Program-made: the position numbers and the translations under genes
Assembly (NCBI RefSeq): GCF_002917105.1
Contig: NZ_PQFZ01000025.1
Span: forward strand, 1 to 64,000
Origin: Allobosea psychrotolerans
GTDB lineage: Bacteria; Pseudomonadota; Alphaproteobacteria; Rhizobiales; Beijerinckiaceae
DNA: 64,000 bases
Direction: 5' to 3'
Notes under the pieces: model-generated
The model's database searches: none
What the model was told of the DNA's origin: nothing
The model's input: only the letters and a program-made list of their open reading frames with translations
Shown here: piece after piece, positions 52,171-60,877 of the stretch
Numbering within the stretch: the first letter of the stretch is position 1
Layout: every line of letters begins with the position of its first letter

Positions 52171-52884
52171 TCAGCCGGCGCGGGAGCGGCTTGCCGCAGC
52201 CGAAGCCCCAATCCGCTCATCTTCGGCGAAATGTTCGCCGATCACCGCCGCGCCGTCCTCGATCGCCTTGCGGATCAGCCTGACCGCCTTTTCGGTGTCG
52301 CGCCGGGCCAGCGCCTCCAGCAGCAGATCATGGTTGTGCGGCTCGCCCAACCGGGTGGAATCGACCGGGAAGAGATAGTTCAGGCTCGGCCCGATCTTGA
52401 GCCAGAGCGACTCGATCACCGCATAGAGCGCCGGCATCGCCGCGCGCTCATAGAGCATCAAGCGGAATTCCTTGTTCTCATGCAGCGCCTCGCGTGCGGC
52501 GTTGCGCGCCCGGGCATCCTTGAAGCGCTCATTGATCGCGCGCAGATCGACAAGATCCTGCTCGGTCAGCAATGGCGTCGCCCTCTCGACGGCCAGGCTC
52601 TCGACCACCATGCGGATGTCGATGATCTCGCGATAGCCCTCGAGCGAGAGAGCCGGCACGGTGAAGGACTGCGCCGGCGCCATCTCCAGCGCGCCGCTGG
52701 CGACGAGCTTCAGCAGCGCCTCGCGGACCGGGGTGGGGCTGGTGCCGAGCCTGGCGGCGAGATCGCGCGCGACCAGCCTTTCGCCGGGTTTCAGGCTGCC
52801 TTCCATCAGCGCCTGCTTGAGCGTTCTTTCGACATGCCCGGTCAGGCCGCCCTTGGGCGCGATCGGCAACTGGTCAAGGCTCAC
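52171..52884 (-). CDS. GntR-family regulator with FCD domain
   Basis: 237 residues from a GTG at 52884 (GGAG about 8-11 bases upstream): a GntR helix-turn-helix (about 15-75; LKPGERLVARDLAARLGTSP) followed by a helical FCD domain (HENKEFRLMLYERA and a late EPHNHDLLLEAL, with likely metal-binding His). The open frame continues to 53067 but that part looks non-coding. It is divergent from the binding-protein operon at 53143 with a palindrome in between, so it is the probable repressor. Confidence 0.87.
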   Translation of the reverse strand: MSLDQLPIAPKGGLTGHVERTLKQALMEGSLKPGERLVARDLAARLGTSPTPVREALLKLVASGALEMAPAQSFTVPALSLEGYREIIDIRMVVESLAVERATPLLTEQDLVDLRAINERFKDARARNAAREALHENKEFRLMLYERAAMPALYAVIESLWLKIGPSLNYLFPVDSTRLGEPHNHDLLLEALARRDTEKAVRLIRKAIEDGAAVIGEHFAEDERIGASAAASRSRAG

Positions 52885-53072
52885 GAAGCGGCTCCGTCGG
52901 CGGAAGCGCGGAAGATGTCGCGGCGCTTCATGATTGGCAATGGCTGGCTGCAACGCCCGGTCGCGCGGCGCGGAGCCTTCGTCACGGCCTGCCAGAACAC
53001 GGCTGATCTGCCCATCAAACGTTCTCCCGCCTGCCGCAAATTCAGACGCAATATCTCTTGCGGTCAATGTTA

Positions 53073-53086
53073 CAGAATATATTCTG
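53073..53086. promoter_or_regulatory. Perfect palindrome, candidate GntR operator
   Basis: CAGAATATATTCTG (53073-53086) is a perfect 14-bp palindrome in the 258-base gap between the divergent GntR gene (52884) and the binding-protein gene (53143). It is the obvious operator candidate for both. Nothing else in the gap stands out. Confidence 0.65.
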
Positions 53087-53142
53087 CAGCGCGACGGAAT
53101 TCTGGCGCGGCCGACAAGGTCGCCATAAAAAAGGGGATTGCC

Positions 53143-54645
53143 ATGCGACGGATCCTATCTGGAGTGCTGGGCCTGGGCCTGCTGGCGGCAACCGCCGCAT
53201 CGCCCGTCCTCGCAGCCCCCAACGAGCTCGTGATCGGGCGCGCGGCCTCGGCCGCGACGCTCGACCCCGGCTTCCTGCGCGAAGCGGGCACACTGGTCGA
53301 CAATGTCTTCGACACGCTGATCCTGCGCGACAAGGAGATGAAGCTGATCCCGGGCCTTGCCCTGTCCTGGGCCGCGATCGACGACACGACCTGGGAGTTC
53401 AAGCTCCGGCCCGGCGTGAAATTCCACAATGGCGAGGCCTTCGACGCGACCGCCGTCAAATTCACCTTCGACCGCGTGATCGACCCCGACGCCAAGTCGC
53501 CGACAATTTCCTATGTCCGTTCCGTGGTCGGCGTCGACGTGGTCGATCCGCTGACCGTGCGGGTGCGCACCAACGGCCCCGACCCGCTGCTGCCGACGCG
53601 GATGAGCCGCTACCCCGCCTATATCGTGCCGCCGAAATACATCGCCGAGGTCGGCAAGGACGTCTTCGCCCGCAAGCCGGTCGGCACCGGGCCCTACAAG
53701 GTCACCGAATTCGTCCAGGACGACCGCGTCGTCATGGTCGCCAACCCCGATTACTGGCGCGGCAAGGCCACGATCGGGCGCGTCGTCTGGAAGCCGATCC
53801 CGGAGGCAACAGCGCGCATCGCGGCGCTGGTCTCGGGCGAGGTGCAGTTGATCGAGGGCGTGCCGGCCGAGCTCGTCAGCCTCGTCAAGGCAAGCCCCGA
53901 GCTCAATCTCGAGCAGGTCCGCAATGGCGGGCTGACGATCTATCTCGGCCTGAAATCGGCGGAGAAGCCGCTCTCCGACGTCAAGGTCAGGCGCGCACTC
54001 TCGATGGCGATCGACCGCAAGACCATTGTCGCGGAGATCCTCAAGGGTCTGGGCACCGCGACCGGCAGCCAGACCAGCCCGGCCGATTTCGGCTACAAGG
54101 CGATCGAGCCGCCGGCCTATGATCCGGCCAAGGCCAAGGCGCTGCTGGCGGAAGCCGGCTATCCCGACGGCTTCTCGATCAAGATGCAGGTGCCGCGCCG
54201 CTACATCTCCTCGGCCGAGGTCGGCCAGGCGATCGCGCAGCAATTCGCCGCCATCGGCGTCAAGGCCGAGCTCGAAGTGCCGGAATGGTCGGTCTATGCG
54301 CAGCAGGTGCCGGCCGGCAAGCAGGCGCCGATCTACATGCTGGCCTGGGGCTCGACCCAGACGCTCGATGCCGACGCCGCGCTCTTCGCCATCCTGCGTT
54401 CAGGCGAGCCCTATTCGACCGTCTCGATGCCGGCGCTCGATGCGCTGCTCGACCAGAGCCGCAAGATCGTCGACGCCGACAAGCGCAAGGCCGTGCTCCT
54501 GGAGATCCAGGACAAGATGGTCGAGGATGTGCCGCTGCTGACGCTCTACCAGGAAGACTCGCTCTATGCGGCGCGCAAGGACCTCGTCTTCAAGGGACGC
54601 CCTGACGCTCGCCTGCCTTTGTTCGACCTGAAGTTCGGTCCGTGA
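53143..54645 (+). CDS. ABC transporter substrate-binding protein, DppA/OppA type (family 5)
   Basis: 500 residues from the ATG at 53143 (AGGGG upstream). Signal peptide RRILSGVLGLGLLAATAASP with cleavage near LAAP. Family 5 motifs include FKLRPGVKFHNGEAFDATAV, RKPVGTGPYKVTEF and DVKVRRALSMAIDRK. The long frame upstream to 52231 is antisense to the GntR gene. It begins the operon 53143-60585, with overlapping genes, and binds a peptide-like ligand. Confidence 0.92.
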   Translation: MRRILSGVLGLGLLAATAASPVLAAPNELVIGRAASAATLDPGFLREAGTLVDNVFDTLILRDKEMKLIPGLALSWAAIDDTTWEFKLRPGVKFHNGEAFDATAVKFTFDRVIDPDAKSPTISYVRSVVGVDVVDPLTVRVRTNGPDPLLPTRMSRYPAYIVPPKYIAEVGKDVFARKPVGTGPYKVTEFVQDDRVVMVANPDYWRGKATIGRVVWKPIPEATARIAALVSGEVQLIEGVPAELVSLVKASPELNLEQVRNGGLTIYLGLKSAEKPLSDVKVRRALSMAIDRKTIVAEILKGLGTATGSQTSPADFGYKAIEPPAYDPAKAKALLAEAGYPDGFSIKMQVPRRYISSAEVGQAIAQQFAAIGVKAELEVPEWSVYAQQVPAGKQAPIYMLAWGSTQTLDADAALFAILRSGEPYSTVSMPALDALLDQSRKIVDADKRKAVLLEIQDKMVEDVPLLTLYQEDSLYAARKDLVFKGRPDARLPLFDLKFGP

Positions 54646-55484
54646 CACCGGAGCTGAGGCGCTCTTTCGCCGGCATCGATGGCTGGGTCGGCGCCATACT
54701 CCTGATCGCCGTCCTGCTGCTGGCCGTGCTCGGCCCGCAGCTCTGGGCGCTCGACCCGATCAAGGGCGTGCTGACCGCGACCTTCAAGCCGCCCGGAACC
54801 ATCGTCTCCGGGCAATGGCACCCGCTCGGCACCGACCAGCTCGGCCGCGACCTGCTCGTGCGGATCATGGCCGGAACCCGGCTTTCCCTCGGCATCGTCG
54901 TGATAGCGGGGCTGATCTCGGCGCTGATCGGCACCGGCCTCGGGCTGCTGGCGGGCTATGCCGGCGGCTGGGCCGACATCATCATCATGCGGCTCGTCGA
55001 CATCCAGCTCTCGATCCCCTTCATCCTGCTGGTGCTGCTGGTGATCGCGGTGCTGGGTCCCAGCATCGCCAATGTCGTGATCGTGCTCGGCGTCACCGGC
55101 TGGGCGATCTTTGCCCGCGTGGCGCGTGCCCGTACGCTGGAGGTGCGCGAGCTCGATTATGTCGAGGCGGCGCGCGCGCTCGGGGCCTCGCGCCTGCGCA
55201 TCGTTCTGCGCCATATCCTGCCCAACATCATCACGCCGCAGATCGTGCTGCTGACGCTCGATCTTCCCCGCCTGATCGTGCTCGAAGCCTCGATCGGCTT
55301 CCTCGGTCTGGGCGTGCAGCCGCCCGTGCCGACGCTCGGCAACCTGATCGGCGAAGGGCGCTCCTATCTCCTGGTCGCGGACTGGCTGGTGATCTATCCC
55401 GGCCTCGTCATCGCGGCGCTGGTGATCGGCTTCAACTTCCTCGGCGACGGCCTCATCCGCCTGACGCAAGTGCGGGTCGACTGA
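54642..55484 (+). CDS. ABC transporter permease, DppC type
   Basis: 280 residues starting with a GTG that overlaps the stop of the binding-protein gene by 4 bases. It has the DppC-like HPLGTDQLGRDLLVRIMAGT block and an EAA loop (YVEAARALGASRLRIVLRHI). Unusually, the DppC-type gene precedes the DppB-type gene. No ATPase follows it. Confidence 0.92.
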   Translation: MTPELRRSFAGIDGWVGAILLIAVLLLAVLGPQLWALDPIKGVLTATFKPPGTIVSGQWHPLGTDQLGRDLLVRIMAGTRLSLGIVVIAGLISALIGTGLGLLAGYAGGWADIIIMRLVDIQLSIPFILLVLLVIAVLGPSIANVVIVLGVTGWAIFARVARARTLEVRELDYVEAARALGASRLRIVLRHILPNIITPQIVLLTLDLPRLIVLEASIGFLGLGVQPPVPTLGNLIGEGRSYLLVADWLVIYPGLVIAALVIGFNFLGDGLIRLTQVRVD

Positions 55485-55487
55485 GCC

Positions 55488-56402
55488 ATGCTGCGTTTCC
55501 TCGGCAACCGCCTGCTGCAATCGGCCGTCGTCCTGCTCGGCGTCTCCGCGATCGTGTTCTTCTGCCTGTTCCTGGCGGGCGACCCGGCCGCGCTGATGAT
55601 GTCGCCCGATGCCAGCCGCGCCGAGATCGACACCTTCCGCAAGGCGATGGGCTTCGATGATCCGGTCCTGGTCCAGTATCTGCGCTATCTCGGCAAGGCG
55701 TTGACCGGCGATTTCGGCATCTCGCTGCGCTTCCAGCGGCCTGTTCTGGAACTGGTGCTCGAGCGGCTGCCGGCAACCGCGCTGCTCGCGGTCGCAGCGC
55801 TGGCCTGGAGCACGACGCTCGGCTTCGTCTTCGGTGTGCTGGCCGCGATCAAGCCCGGCGGCCTCGTCGACTTCCTGGTGCGAACCGTGGCACTGGCCGG
55901 CCAGGCCGTGCCGGTGTTCTGGCTCGGCCTGGTGCTGATCCTGTTCTTCGCGATGAAATGGCGGCTTCTGCCGACCGGCGGCTATGGCGAGGCGCGCCAT
56001 CTCATCCTGCCGGCGCTGACGCTCGGCGCCTACTACACCAGCGCGGTGACGCGCCTCGTGCGTGCGAGCCTGATCGATGTGATGGGCGAGGATTATATCC
56101 GCACCGCCCGCGCCAAGGGCCTGTCGCCTGGCCGCGTCATCACCGGCCATGCGCTGCGCAACGCGCTGATCCCGGTGCTCACGGTGCAGGCGATGTATTT
56201 CGCCGCCCTGCTCGGCGGCGCGCTCGTCACCGAGATCATCTTCGCCTGGCCCGGCATCGGCCGGCTCGCGGTGCAGGCGATCCAGAACCGCGATTTCCCG
56301 CTGGTGCAGGCGGTGGTGCTGCTCGCCTCGACCGTGTTCGTGCTGGCGAACCTCATGGTCGATATCGCCTATGTGCTGCTGAATCCGAGGATCAGGCTGT
56401 GA
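55488..56402 (+). CDS. ABC transporter permease, DppB type
   Basis: 304 residues with the DppB-like N-terminus (MLRFLGNRLLQSAVVLLGVS), six membrane segments and the EAA loop (DYIRTARAKGLSPGRVITGH). Its stop overlaps the GTG start of the M20 gene (GTGA). It completes the second permease pair of the region. Confidence 0.93.
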   Translation: MLRFLGNRLLQSAVVLLGVSAIVFFCLFLAGDPAALMMSPDASRAEIDTFRKAMGFDDPVLVQYLRYLGKALTGDFGISLRFQRPVLELVLERLPATALLAVAALAWSTTLGFVFGVLAAIKPGGLVDFLVRTVALAGQAVPVFWLGLVLILFFAMKWRLLPTGGYGEARHLILPALTLGAYYTSAVTRLVRASLIDVMGEDYIRTARAKGLSPGRVITGHALRNALIPVLTVQAMYFAALLGGALVTEIIFAWPGIGRLAVQAIQNRDFPLVQAVVLLASTVFVLANLMVDIAYVLLNPRIRL

Positions 56403-57730
56403 CCGGGCCGGATGCGATCGCAGGCCTGCGCATGCGTACGCTCGACCTGCTGGCGGAATGGACGCCGATCCGCTCGGTCGCAGGCAACGAGGCCGGGCTG
56501 CAGGTGATGGCGCAGACCCTCATTGCCCATCTGCGCGACGATCTCGGTGCGACCATCGTCGCGGACGGGCTGAAACTCGATCCGCCGGTCGTCCATGCCC
56601 GGATCGAGCGCGGAGCGCCCGTCACCATCCTGCTCTACAATATGTATGACGTGATGCCGGCCACGCTCGAGGGCTGGAGCATCGACCCCTTCATCGGCGG
56701 CGTGATCGAGGGCCCCAAGGGCCCGCGCTATGTCGCACGGGGGGCGGAGAACAACAAGGGGCCGATGGCAGCGATGCTGGTCGCGCTCGACCATCTCGTC
56801 GCGGTCTCCGCCCTCGACGCCAATATCGAGATCCTGCTCGAAGGCCAGGAGGAGACAGGCAGCGGCACGCTCAGGCGTTACCTGACCGCTCAGGACACGC
56901 CGGTGCGCCGGGCGTCGACGGCGCTCTTTCCGTCGTTCTGCGAATATGGCGGCGGGCCGCCGCGGATCTATTTCGGCTTCAAGGGCCTGGCTCAGGGCAG
57001 GATCGCAGTGGAGAGCGGCGCATGGGGCGGACCGGCGAAGCCTTGCCACGCCTCCAACTCGCCCTGGATCGCCAATCCGATCTGGGAGCTCGCCAAGGCG
57101 CTCGCCGGCCTCGATGGCGGCTCGCGCGGCAAGGTCGCCCTCCCCGCCCCGCTCGCGCCTGTGCTCGACGAACTCGCGGCCGCCTTCGATCCGCAGGCCG
57201 AGCTCGCCTTCCGCGCGACCAGCCGCTTCTCCCGCGACGGCACGCCGCGCGAATTGCTGGAGCATGTGCTGACGGCGGCCCATCTCAACCTGGCGGAGAT
57301 CTCGTCGTCTCCGCTGGGCGGGCGCAGCATCATCCCGACGGGCGCAAGCGCGCGCTTCGACATGCGCCTGCCGGCCGGGCTCGATCCGGCTGACGAGATC
57401 GCCCGCCTCGTCCGGGATTGCGCGCCGGCCCTGCTTTCGCTCGACGACGCCTATCCCGGCTGCTGGTTCGATCCGGCCGCGCTCGGCTTTGCCGAACTCG
57501 CTTGGAGCTACCGGGCGCTCGGCGCAAAACCGCAGTCCTGGCCCTGGGCCATCGGCGCGGCCCCGGCCTATGCCTTCGCAGGGGTCAGCGACGCCTTCAT
57601 CATCGGCGGGCTCGGCCATGGCGGCAACGCCCATGGCCCCGACGAATTCGTCGAGCTTTCCGGCATCGACCGCTTCATCCAGTCGCTGCTGCTCTGGCTG
57701 CCGGCGATCGCGGCCAAGGGCCGATCATGA
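56399..57730 (+). CDS. M20-family metallohydrolase homologue with altered metal site
   Basis: 443 residues from a GTG at 56399, coupled to the upstream permease gene. It has the M20 layout with a catalytic domain and a central lid. The conserved GHxD metal motif reads NMYD (Met 82 where His is expected), and the bridging Asp of the next motif (RGxxDxKG) reads RGAENNKG, Asn. The general-base region EGQEETGSG (148-156) and a C-terminal NAHGPDE are kept. Family members cleave peptides, N-acyl amino acids or carbamoyl groups. The changes suggest a weak or different metal site, or a different chemistry. In the operon it is the probable first catabolic step. Confidence 0.85.
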   Translation: MTGPDAIAGLRMRTLDLLAEWTPIRSVAGNEAGLQVMAQTLIAHLRDDLGATIVADGLKLDPPVVHARIERGAPVTILLYNMYDVMPATLEGWSIDPFIGGVIEGPKGPRYVARGAENNKGPMAAMLVALDHLVAVSALDANIEILLEGQEETGSGTLRRYLTAQDTPVRRASTALFPSFCEYGGGPPRIYFGFKGLAQGRIAVESGAWGGPAKPCHASNSPWIANPIWELAKALAGLDGGSRGKVALPAPLAPVLDELAAAFDPQAELAFRATSRFSRDGTPRELLEHVLTAAHLNLAEISSSPLGGRSIIPTGASARFDMRLPAGLDPADEIARLVRDCAPALLSLDDAYPGCWFDPAALGFAELAWSYRALGAKPQSWPWAIGAAPAYAFAGVSDAFIIGGLGHGGNAHGPDEFVELSGIDRFIQSLLLWLPAIAAKGRS

Positions 57731-57761
57731 ACCACAGCATCACCATCCGGAGTATCTCGCG

Positions 57762-58775
57762 ATGACACCCGACGATTTCCCGCGCGTCGAGCTCGGCTTC
57801 TTCCCGACACCGATCGACGATTTGGCGAACCTCTCGGCTGAAGCCGGCATCACGCTCAGGATGAAGCGCGACGACTATTCCGGCTTCGGCGGCGGCGGCA
57901 ACAAGGTGCGCAAGCTCGAATTCCTGCTCGCCGACGCGCTGGCCAAGAAGGCCGGCGTGCTGATCACCACCGGCGGCCACCAGTCCAACCATGCCCGCAT
58001 GGTCGCCGCCGCGGCGCGGCGCTTCGGCATGGAAGCCGTGCTGGTGCTGCGCGGCAACCCGCCGACCGAATACCAGGGCAATCTCCTGCTCGACCGCCTC
58101 CTCGGCGCGACGCTCGAATTCTTGGAGCCGACGGCCTATTTCACCCAGGTCGATCCGCGCATGGCCGCTCATGCGCAGGCGGCGGAAGCGGCGGGCAAGA
58201 CCGCCTATGTCATCCCGCTCGGCGGGGCGAACCCTCTCGGCGCGCTCGGCTATGTCCGCGCCGTCGAGGAGATGTCGCGCCAGCTCGAAGCGGCCGGGCG
58301 CCAGCCGCCCGACATCGTCGCCGCGCCCGCCGGCTCCGGCGGCACGCTGGCGGGCCTCCATGTCGGCATCCGCCGGTACTGGCCCAAGACCAGGATCGTC
58401 GGCATCAGCGTCAGCCGCGACGCCGCCTGGTTCCAGGAACGCATCGCCGGCATGGCCAATGATTGCGCCGCGCTGCTGGGCTGGGCGCAGGACTTCAAGC
58501 CGGCCGATATCTGGATCGAGGACGGCTTTGTCGGCTCCGCCTATGGCGTGCCGAGCCCGGGCGGCATCGCCACCATCAACCGCGTCGCCCAGAGCGACGG
58601 CGTGCTGCTCGACCCGGTCTATACCGGCAAGGCGATGGACGGTGTGCTGTCGCTCGCGGCCAGCGGCAAGATCCCTGCCGGCAGCGACGTGCTCTTCGTG
58701 CATTGCGGCGGCAGCCCGGCGCTCTACCCCTTCGCCAAGGTGCTGACCGAGGCGCCGGAAGCCTTGCCAGCATGA
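57762..58775 (+). CDS. D-cysteine desulfhydrase / ACC deaminase-family PLP enzyme
   Basis: 337 residues of the fold type II tryptophan-synthase-beta group. The PLP lysine is in GGGGNKVRKLEFLLA (about 45-50 region), GGHQSNHARM binds the substrate carboxylate, and the phosphate loop is AAPAGSGGTLAGL. The family includes D-cysteine desulfhydrase (DcyD: D-cysteine to pyruvate, sulfide and ammonia) and 1-aminocyclopropane-1-carboxylate deaminase. Motifs alone do not decide. The rhodanese two genes on favours sulfur chemistry. Start ATG 57762 lies 31 bases after the M20 gene. Confidence 0.87.
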   Translation: MTPDDFPRVELGFFPTPIDDLANLSAEAGITLRMKRDDYSGFGGGGNKVRKLEFLLADALAKKAGVLITTGGHQSNHARMVAAAARRFGMEAVLVLRGNPPTEYQGNLLLDRLLGATLEFLEPTAYFTQVDPRMAAHAQAAEAAGKTAYVIPLGGANPLGALGYVRAVEEMSRQLEAAGRQPPDIVAAPAGSGGTLAGLHVGIRRYWPKTRIVGISVSRDAAWFQERIAGMANDCAALLGWAQDFKPADIWIEDGFVGSAYGVPSPGGIATINRVAQSDGVLLDPVYTGKAMDGVLSLAASGKIPAGSDVLFVHCGGSPALYPFAKVLTEAPEALPA

Positions 58776-59782
58776 GTTTTGCCGGCACAAGCCTGCCAGT
58801 GCTCGATCGCGCCGCGGTGATCGCGGCCGGCGGCGCGGATTTCGGCCTCGCGCTGGCCGATGTCCGCGACGCCTTCGCGCTGCTGCGCGCGGGCGAGGCC
58901 GAGATGCCGGCCGAGACCTCGGTTGCGCTAGGCTCGCCCGATGTGCCCGGCCGAGCCTATGCCCTGCCCGCCTCGCTCGGCGGCCGCTTTCAGGCCGCAG
59001 GCGTGAAATGGACGGCGCATCGACCGGCGCTCGGCGACGGGCAGCCGATGATCGCCTCCTCCACCATCGTCAATGATCGCCGGAGTGGCCTGCCGCTCGG
59101 CATCGTCGAGAGCGCGCTTTTGACCGCGATGCGCACCGCCGCCGTCTCGGGGCTGGCACTGGAGAGCTTGATGCCGGTGCCGCTGCGCAGCGCCGCGGTG
59201 CTGGGCGCCGGCTTCCATGCCCGCACGCATCTGGAGATGCTGGCGGCGCTGCATCCGGGGCTGGAACGCGTCCTGATCTGGAACCGGACGCGTTCCAGGG
59301 CCGAGGCGCTGGCGGCGTGGAACTGGCCCTTCCCTGTGGAGGTGGCAGAGAGCGCGGAGGAAGCTGCCCGCTGCGACGCCGTCCTGACCTGCACCAACGC
59401 CAAGGAGCCTATCCTCGACGCTGACGCGCTGACACCTGGCCGGCTGGTCGTCCAGGTCGGCTATCACGAGGTGTCCTTCCAAGCGATCGACAAGGCCGAC
59501 CATGTCGTGGTCGATCTCTGGGGCGAGTTCCGGCTGAAGAGCGCCAAGAGCCTGTTCCAGATGCATCGCGCCGGCCGCTTCCCCGAGGTGCGTGTCGCGG
59601 CCGATCTCGGCACGGTGCTCGCCGGCGGCTTTGCGCCGAAGCCCGGCAGCCTCGTCTATCTCTCGAGCTTTGGGCTCAACATCTTCGACATCGCGCTCGC
59701 CGCCCGCGTCATCGCCGGGGCAGGAGCTACGAATTCAGCGCCCACCACGCATCAGGACAGGAGCGACTGGCCATGGCTGTGA
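58772..59782 (+). CDS. Ornithine cyclodeaminase / mu-crystallin-family protein
   Basis: 336 residues with the OCD/CRYM NAD(P) fold. Motifs include KWTAHRP near the catalytic Lys, SALLTAMRTAAVSGLA and AAVLGAGFHARTHLEML (dinucleotide binding). Relatives convert ornithine to proline, make or oxidise alanine, or reduce cyclic ketimines, including sulfur-containing ones (mu-crystallin). The ATG overlaps the stop of the preceding gene (ATGA), and its end overlaps the rhodanese gene by 10 bases. In a putative sulfur-amino acid operon a ketimine reductase/imino acid role fits best, by inference. Confidence 0.88.
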   Translation: MSFAGTSLPVLDRAAVIAAGGADFGLALADVRDAFALLRAGEAEMPAETSVALGSPDVPGRAYALPASLGGRFQAAGVKWTAHRPALGDGQPMIASSTIVNDRRSGLPLGIVESALLTAMRTAAVSGLALESLMPVPLRSAAVLGAGFHARTHLEMLAALHPGLERVLIWNRTRSRAEALAAWNWPFPVEVAESAEEAARCDAVLTCTNAKEPILDADALTPGRLVVQVGYHEVSFQAIDKADHVVVDLWGEFRLKSAKSLFQMHRAGRFPEVRVAADLGTVLAGGFAPKPGSLVYLSSFGLNIFDIALAARVIAGAGATNSAPTTHQDRSDWPWL

Positions 59783-60585
59783 CGATTTCCGCCGAAGCGC
59801 TGCAGGCGCGGCTGGGCGAAGCCGGGCTCGTCCTCGTCGATGTCCGCGGCATCGAAGCCTGGCGCGAGGCGAGCCTGCCCGGCGCCATCCATCTCAATGT
59901 CTACGACTACTTCATCCCGCAAAGCGACGAGGCCGGCATCGCCTCGCTCGCTGCGGCCACCGAGGCGGCGTTCGAGGGCCTGAACCTGTTCGAGGCGAAG
60001 ACCGTCGTCTTCTTCGAGGAGGACACCGGCATGATCTCGCCGCGTGGCCTCTGGTTCCACGAATTTCTCGGCCTTGAAGGCGGCTTGATCCTCGATGGCG
60101 GCATCAAGGCCTGGCGCGCGGCCGGCCTCGCAGTCGAACCCGGCCAGGGTGCTGCCGCGATCATCGCCCCTGCGGAAGCAGGCGCCGTGCCGAGCCGTCC
60201 GTTCCGGCGCGAGCTGATCGCCTCGATCGATGAAGCCGGCCAATCCACGATGCTGCTCGATGTGCGCCGGCGCAGCGAGTTCACCGGCGCATTCGTCCAT
60301 CCCTGCTGCGCACGCGCCGGCCGCATCCCCGGCTGCCATCACATCTTCTGGGAAGATCTGGTCGAGGGTGGCGCTTATCGCGCACCCGCCGAGGTCGCCG
60401 CGCTGGCCCTCAAGGCGGGCCTGCGCAAGGATCAGCCGATCGTAACCTATTGCCATCGCGGCGCGCGCGCAGCGACCGCGCTCTACGCGCTCAGGCAAGC
60501 GGGCTTCGCGGATGTCCGCGTCTTCGTCGGATCCTGGCACGAATGGGCCGGGCGCAGCGACCTGCCAATAGCGAGCGGCGAATAA
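59773..60585 (+). CDS. Rhodanese-type sulfurtransferase, two domains
   Basis: 270 residues made of two rhodanese domains. The C-terminal domain keeps the catalytic Cys in TYCHRGARA (about residue 226). The N-terminal domain is degenerate, as in thiosulfate/3-mercaptopyruvate sulfurtransferases. The active-site loop differs from the textbook CRKGVT and CG(S/T)GVT, so the acceptor is uncertain. The coupling with a D-cysteine desulfhydrase-like gene suggests it takes up released sulfur or handles a persulfide. It is the last gene of the tight operon; 60586-60877 shows nothing clear beyond a possible promoter. Confidence 0.88.
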   Translation: MAVTISAEALQARLGEAGLVLVDVRGIEAWREASLPGAIHLNVYDYFIPQSDEAGIASLAAATEAAFEGLNLFEAKTVVFFEEDTGMISPRGLWFHEFLGLEGGLILDGGIKAWRAAGLAVEPGQGAAAIIAPAEAGAVPSRPFRRELIASIDEAGQSTMLLDVRRRSEFTGAFVHPCCARAGRIPGCHHIFWEDLVEGGAYRAPAEVAALALKAGLRKDQPIVTYCHRGARAATALYALRQAGFADVRVFVGSWHEWAGRSDLPIASGE

Positions 60586-60877
60586 AGCCGCGCTTCGGTT
60601 TCGAAGCGCTGGGAGCAAGGACTGCCGCGATCTCGGCGCCGGCGAAACCGGCAACCAGCCACCGGGACGACGACCGCTGAATTGTCATGACGGCGGCAGG
60701 AATGGATCTGAGGCCGCATGAGATGCGGAAGGCCCGCCAACCATGCCCGGCTCTCGGGGGCCCCCTGCTGCCGTGCGGCTTGCGCCCGTCAATTCCGGCG
60801 CTCTAGGATCAGCTGACCGACATCGCGGCGACGCTATTCGCGACCATTCCATCTGCTCAAAACGGAAGGTTCCAGGC

